From Streptomyces venezuelae (GTDB lineage: Bacteria > Actinomycetota > Actinomycetes > Streptomycetales > Streptomycetaceae), in NCBI RefSeq assembly GCF_008642295.1, contig NZ_CP029190.1:1426001-1490000 (forward strand): DNA of 64,000 bases, read 5' to 3'. Shown here in pieces: positions 62,601 through 64,000 of this stretch. The translations under genes and the position numbers were made by a program. Under the pieces are notes generated by a model that saw only the letters and a program-made list of their open reading frames with translations, did no database searches and was not told where the DNA came from. Each line of letters begins with the position of its first letter. Within the stretch, counting starts at the first letter, position 1.

Positions 62601-63243
62601 CGACCTCGCCGAGGTGTACACGGTGTGGGGCGGTTATGCGTATGGCCGCGGGCTGGAGGGCCGGCCGGCCCGCGCCGAGATGGAGTCGGCGTACAAGCGG
62701 ATCACGGTGGCGGCGAAGAACACCGACACCCGCGAGCACGACATCGCCGACTCCGACGACTACTTCCAGTACCACGGCGGCATGGTGGCCACGGTGCGCG
62801 CGCTGCGGGGCACCGCCCCGGAGGCGTACATCGGCGACTCGACCCGCCCGGAGACGGTCCGGACCCGCACCCTGGTCGAGGAGACCTCGCGGGTGTTCCG
62901 GGCCCGGGTGGTGAACCCCAAGTGGATCGAGGCGATGCGCCGCCACGGCTACAAGGGCGCCTTCGAGCTGGCGGCGACGGTGGACTACCTGTTCGGGTAC
63001 GACGCCACGACGGGCGTGGTCGCGGACTGGATGTACGACAAGCTGACCGAGACGTACGTCCTGGACCCGCAGAACCAGGCCTTCCTGAAGGAGGCCAACC
63101 CCTGGGCCCTGCACGGGATCGCGGAGCGGCTGCTGGAGGCCGAGTCCCGCGGCCTGTGGGAGAAGCCGGACCCGCAGATCCTGGAGGCCCTGCGCGAGGT
63201 GTACCTGGACACCGAGGGCGGCCTGGAGGGCGAGGCGGAATAG
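59632..63243 (+). CDS. cobN: Aerobic cobaltochelatase subunit CobN
   Basis: A 1203-residue large subunit of the ATP-dependent cobaltochelatase, which inserts Co2+ into hydrogenobyrinate a,c-diamide with the AAA+/vWA partners CobS/CobT or ChlI/D-like proteins (not in this window). Family blocks are VLYYRAHQMSGNTAFVHALC, ALVLSAYPTKHSRIGNAVGL, MIHLGKHGNLEWLPGKNAGL, GEGTQAKRRVHATLVDHLVP, GLSLWGTSAMRTAGDDVAEA and IFGSRPGTYGAGILQLIDSR. The length is typical. An out-of-frame ATG at 59622 lies between the GAGGAAGG and the real start at 59632. Expression is controlled by the riboswitch upstream. Confidence 0.96.
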   Translation: MILLLSTSDTDLLSARAAADGPVPYRFANPSRLPLDDLPQLLDGVQLVVVRLLGGLRAWQDGLDLLLAAGQTRPVVVLTGEQAPDAQLMEASTVPIGIAAEAHAYLAHGGPANLEQLARFLSDTVLLTGHGFEPPAPAPTWGQLERNAVRPYGPRIAVLYYRAHQMSGNTAFVHALCDAIVEAGGTPAPLFVSSLRSPEPELLRELEGADAIVTTVLAAGGTRPAEASAGGDDESWDAGALAALDVPILQALCLTSSRSTWEENDEGLSPLDAASQVAVPEFDGRLITVPFSFKEIDADGLPAYVADPERAARVAGIAVRHAKLRHTPNAEKKIALVLSAYPTKHSRIGNAVGLDTPASAVALLRRLIEEGYDFGPAEEIPGLVSGDGDELIRALIEAGGHDQDWLTEEQLARNPVRIPAADYRRWYGQLPAELREEVEQHWGPAPGEMFLDRTHNPEGDIVLAALRRGNLLILIQPPRGFGENPIAIYHDPDLPPSHHYLAAYRWIQAAAADGGFGADAMIHLGKHGNLEWLPGKNAGLSASCAPDAALGDLPLVYPFLVNDPGEGTQAKRRVHATLVDHLVPPMARADSYGDIARLEQHLDEYAQISSMDPAKLPAIRAQIWTLIQAAKLHHDLGLEERPDDEGFDDFLLHVDGWLCEVKDAQIRDGLHVLGGAPAGPERVNLVLAILRARQIWGGTTALPGLREALGLDESAATRTSADQAEEQARALVQAMEDADWNPAAVAAVAAGHPGAVADVLHFAAREVVPRLAATTDELAHAVHALNGGFVPAGPSGSPLRGLVNVLPTGRNFYSVDPKAVPSRLAWETGQALAESLLTRYRTDNGDWPASVGLSLWGTSAMRTAGDDVAEALALLGIRPVWDEASRRVTGLEPIPLEELGRPRIDVTLRISGFFRDAFPHVIGLLDDAVRLAAGLDEPAGDNFVRAHAQADLAEHGDERRATTRIFGSRPGTYGAGILQLIDSRDWRTDADLAEVYTVWGGYAYGRGLEGRPARAEMESAYKRITVAAKNTDTREHDIADSDDYFQYHGGMVATVRALRGTAPEAYIGDSTRPETVRTRTLVEETSRVFRARVVNPKWIEAMRRHGYKGAFELAATVDYLFGYDATTGVVADWMYDKLTETYVLDPQNQAFLKEANPWALHGIAERLLEAESRGLWEKPDPQILEALREVYLDTEGGLEGEAE

Positions 63244-63264
63244 CCGCCTCCGCCGCCGTCGCGC

Positions 63265-63298
63265 GCCGCGGCCGGCCGGTCATCCGGCCGGCTGCGGC
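63265..63298. terminator. Bidirectional terminator between cobN and PhyH gene
   Basis: A 15-bp stem (63265-63279 with 63284-63298, one G-U or mismatch position) is closed by a TCAT loop. The loop contains the stop codon of the minus-strand PhyH gene, so the hairpin overlaps its last codons. Confidence 0.75.
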
Positions 63299-64000
63299 AC
63301 CGGATTTCGTCCTCCTCTGCGCAGCGGAAGATCACCGAAGGCGGCGTCGTTGGGGGTGAGCTCGACGGTCCGGGCGCTCTTGTACTCGTTGACGAGGATC
63401 GAGCGGTGGCGCGCCGTACGGTTGGTGCTGGCCCGGTGGACGGTGAGGCAGTGCAGGAAGAGAACCGATCCCGGGCGCGCCAGGACGGGTTTTGCTTCGT
63501 GCTCTTCGGGCCCGGGACCGGGCTCGCAGCGGCGATGGGACCCCGGCCAGACGAGCGTGGCACCGGACTCGGCATCCATCTCGTCGAGGTAGATCAGCGC
63601 GGTGACCAGCTCCGGGAGAGTGTGCTGATCGGTGTCCAGGTCACGGTGCCAGCCTTCTTCGGCCTGGAGCCCCGCGGGGCGCAGCCGGGCGAACCCCATG
63701 TGGAAATTGATGTCGGGTCCCAGCAGTTCACTGACGACGTCGAGGATCCGCGCGTCGTGGATCAGGGAGTACCAGGCGTCCCCGGCCAGCGGGGTGTTGA
63801 CAATCTTCCAGACCGCGTACGGGTTGTAGGGGTCGAGGTTCGGCAGGGGCCGGTCCGACGCCGCGTGGATGTACAGGCGAGGATGCCCCGGAACTGGCGG
63901 GTCGATGAGGTCGGAGAGCATTTTCTTCATCCGTGCCACTTCACCCTCGGAGAAAATGTCCAGCACGAGATATCCGTCGCGCTCGAACGCGGCCAGGTTG
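63280..64000 (-). CDS. Phytanoyl-CoA dioxygenase (PhyH) family protein, partial
   Basis: About 240 residues of an Fe(II)/2-oxoglutarate dioxygenase of the PhyH family; the N-terminus lies beyond position 64000. In frame, the visible end begins NLAAFERDGYLVLDIF, the usual PhyH opening, so a GTG at 63966 is not the true start. Iron ligands are His/Asp in EEGWHRDLDTDQH and the distal His in LHCLTVHRASTNRT; the 2-oxoglutarate Arg follows in RHRSIL. LIYLDEMDAESGATLVWPGS is typical. The substrate is unknown. It converges on cobN across a hairpin. Confidence 0.88.
   Translation of the reverse strand, partial: NLAAFERDGYLVLDIFSEGEVARMKKMLSDLIDPPVPGHPRLYIHAASDRPLPNLDPYNPYAVWKIVNTPLAGDAWYSLIHDARILDVVSELLGPDINFHMGFARLRPAGLQAEEGWHRDLDTDQHTLPELVTALIYLDEMDAESGATLVWPGSHRRCEPGPGPEEHEAKPVLARPGSVLFLHCLTVHRASTNRTARHRSILVNEYKSARTVELTPNDAAFGDLPLRRGGRNPVPQPAG

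Overview
The window is very GC-rich, with third codon positions almost always G or C. It uses GTG and TTG starts freely, and genes often overlap by 4 bp (ATGA or GTGA). Tat signals, a MocR regulator, SAV_2336-type/VMAP genes and an aerobic cobalamin locus all fit a Streptomyces chromosome. No tRNA, rRNA, CRISPR array or transposase was seen.

Region 1 (1-3.2 kb) is ordinary: the 5' part of an acyl-CoA synthetase gene, an AlkZ-type DNA glycosylase and CorA. Region 2 (3.2-11.4 kb) looks like a compact DosR/OsdR-type dormancy or hypoxia regulon. It holds phosphoketolase, a tandem universal stress protein, a NarL/DevR response regulator, a STAS protein, a GAF-GAF DevS-like histidine kinase and PPK2. 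Near-perfect 16-bp GGGxCC-n4-GGCCC palindromes lie in two of its divergent promoter regions. Truncated remnants of a second response regulator and of a cyclic-nucleotide-binding protein sit at its two edges.

Region 3 (11.8-33.4 kb) is a biosynthetic gene cluster built around tryptophan chemistry that I cannot match to a known one. TrpE, TrpG and TrpD homologues supply precursor. Two proteins of the indoleamine-2,3-dioxygenase superfamily are present: a PrnB-like enzyme with a histidine-rich tail, and an IDO-like domain fused to cytochrome b5. Two PhzS-like flavin monooxygenases, an HpaB-like hydroxylase, a Tat-exported bicovalent BBE-type oxidase, a DsbA/FrnE-like protein, an NmrA-like reductase and a 14-helix exporter would tailor and export the product. 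Two enzymes have altered active sites: a free-standing KSQ ketosynthase whose acyltransferase appears to be excised, and a class II DAHP synthase homologue lacking most catalytic metal ligands. MocR and AraC proteins are the local regulators. No halogenase, NRPS or carrier protein is seen.

Region 4 (33.5-46.6 kb) is a conflict or signalling island. A translationally coupled VMAP / MoxR AAA+ / vWA-NB-ARC-TPR trio is followed, across a convergent antiporter gene, by an alpha/beta hydrolase and a caspase-like protease. The caspase carries a C-terminal effector-associated domain that resembles the N-terminus of the VMAP protein. Next come a small leader-like peptide and an HExxH peptide-hydroxylase-family protein, a possible RiPP pair.

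Region 5 (46.6-52 kb) holds secreted and housekeeping functions: a lipoprotein, an NmrA-like reductase, an M6 metalloprotease and a PLC-like phosphodiesterase. Region 6 (52.2-63.2 kb) is an aerobic corrin-ring locus: cobL-cobM-cobK, then cobG-cobH-cobIJ on the other strand, then cobN behind a cobalamin riboswitch. A partial PhyH-family dioxygenase gene runs off the right end.
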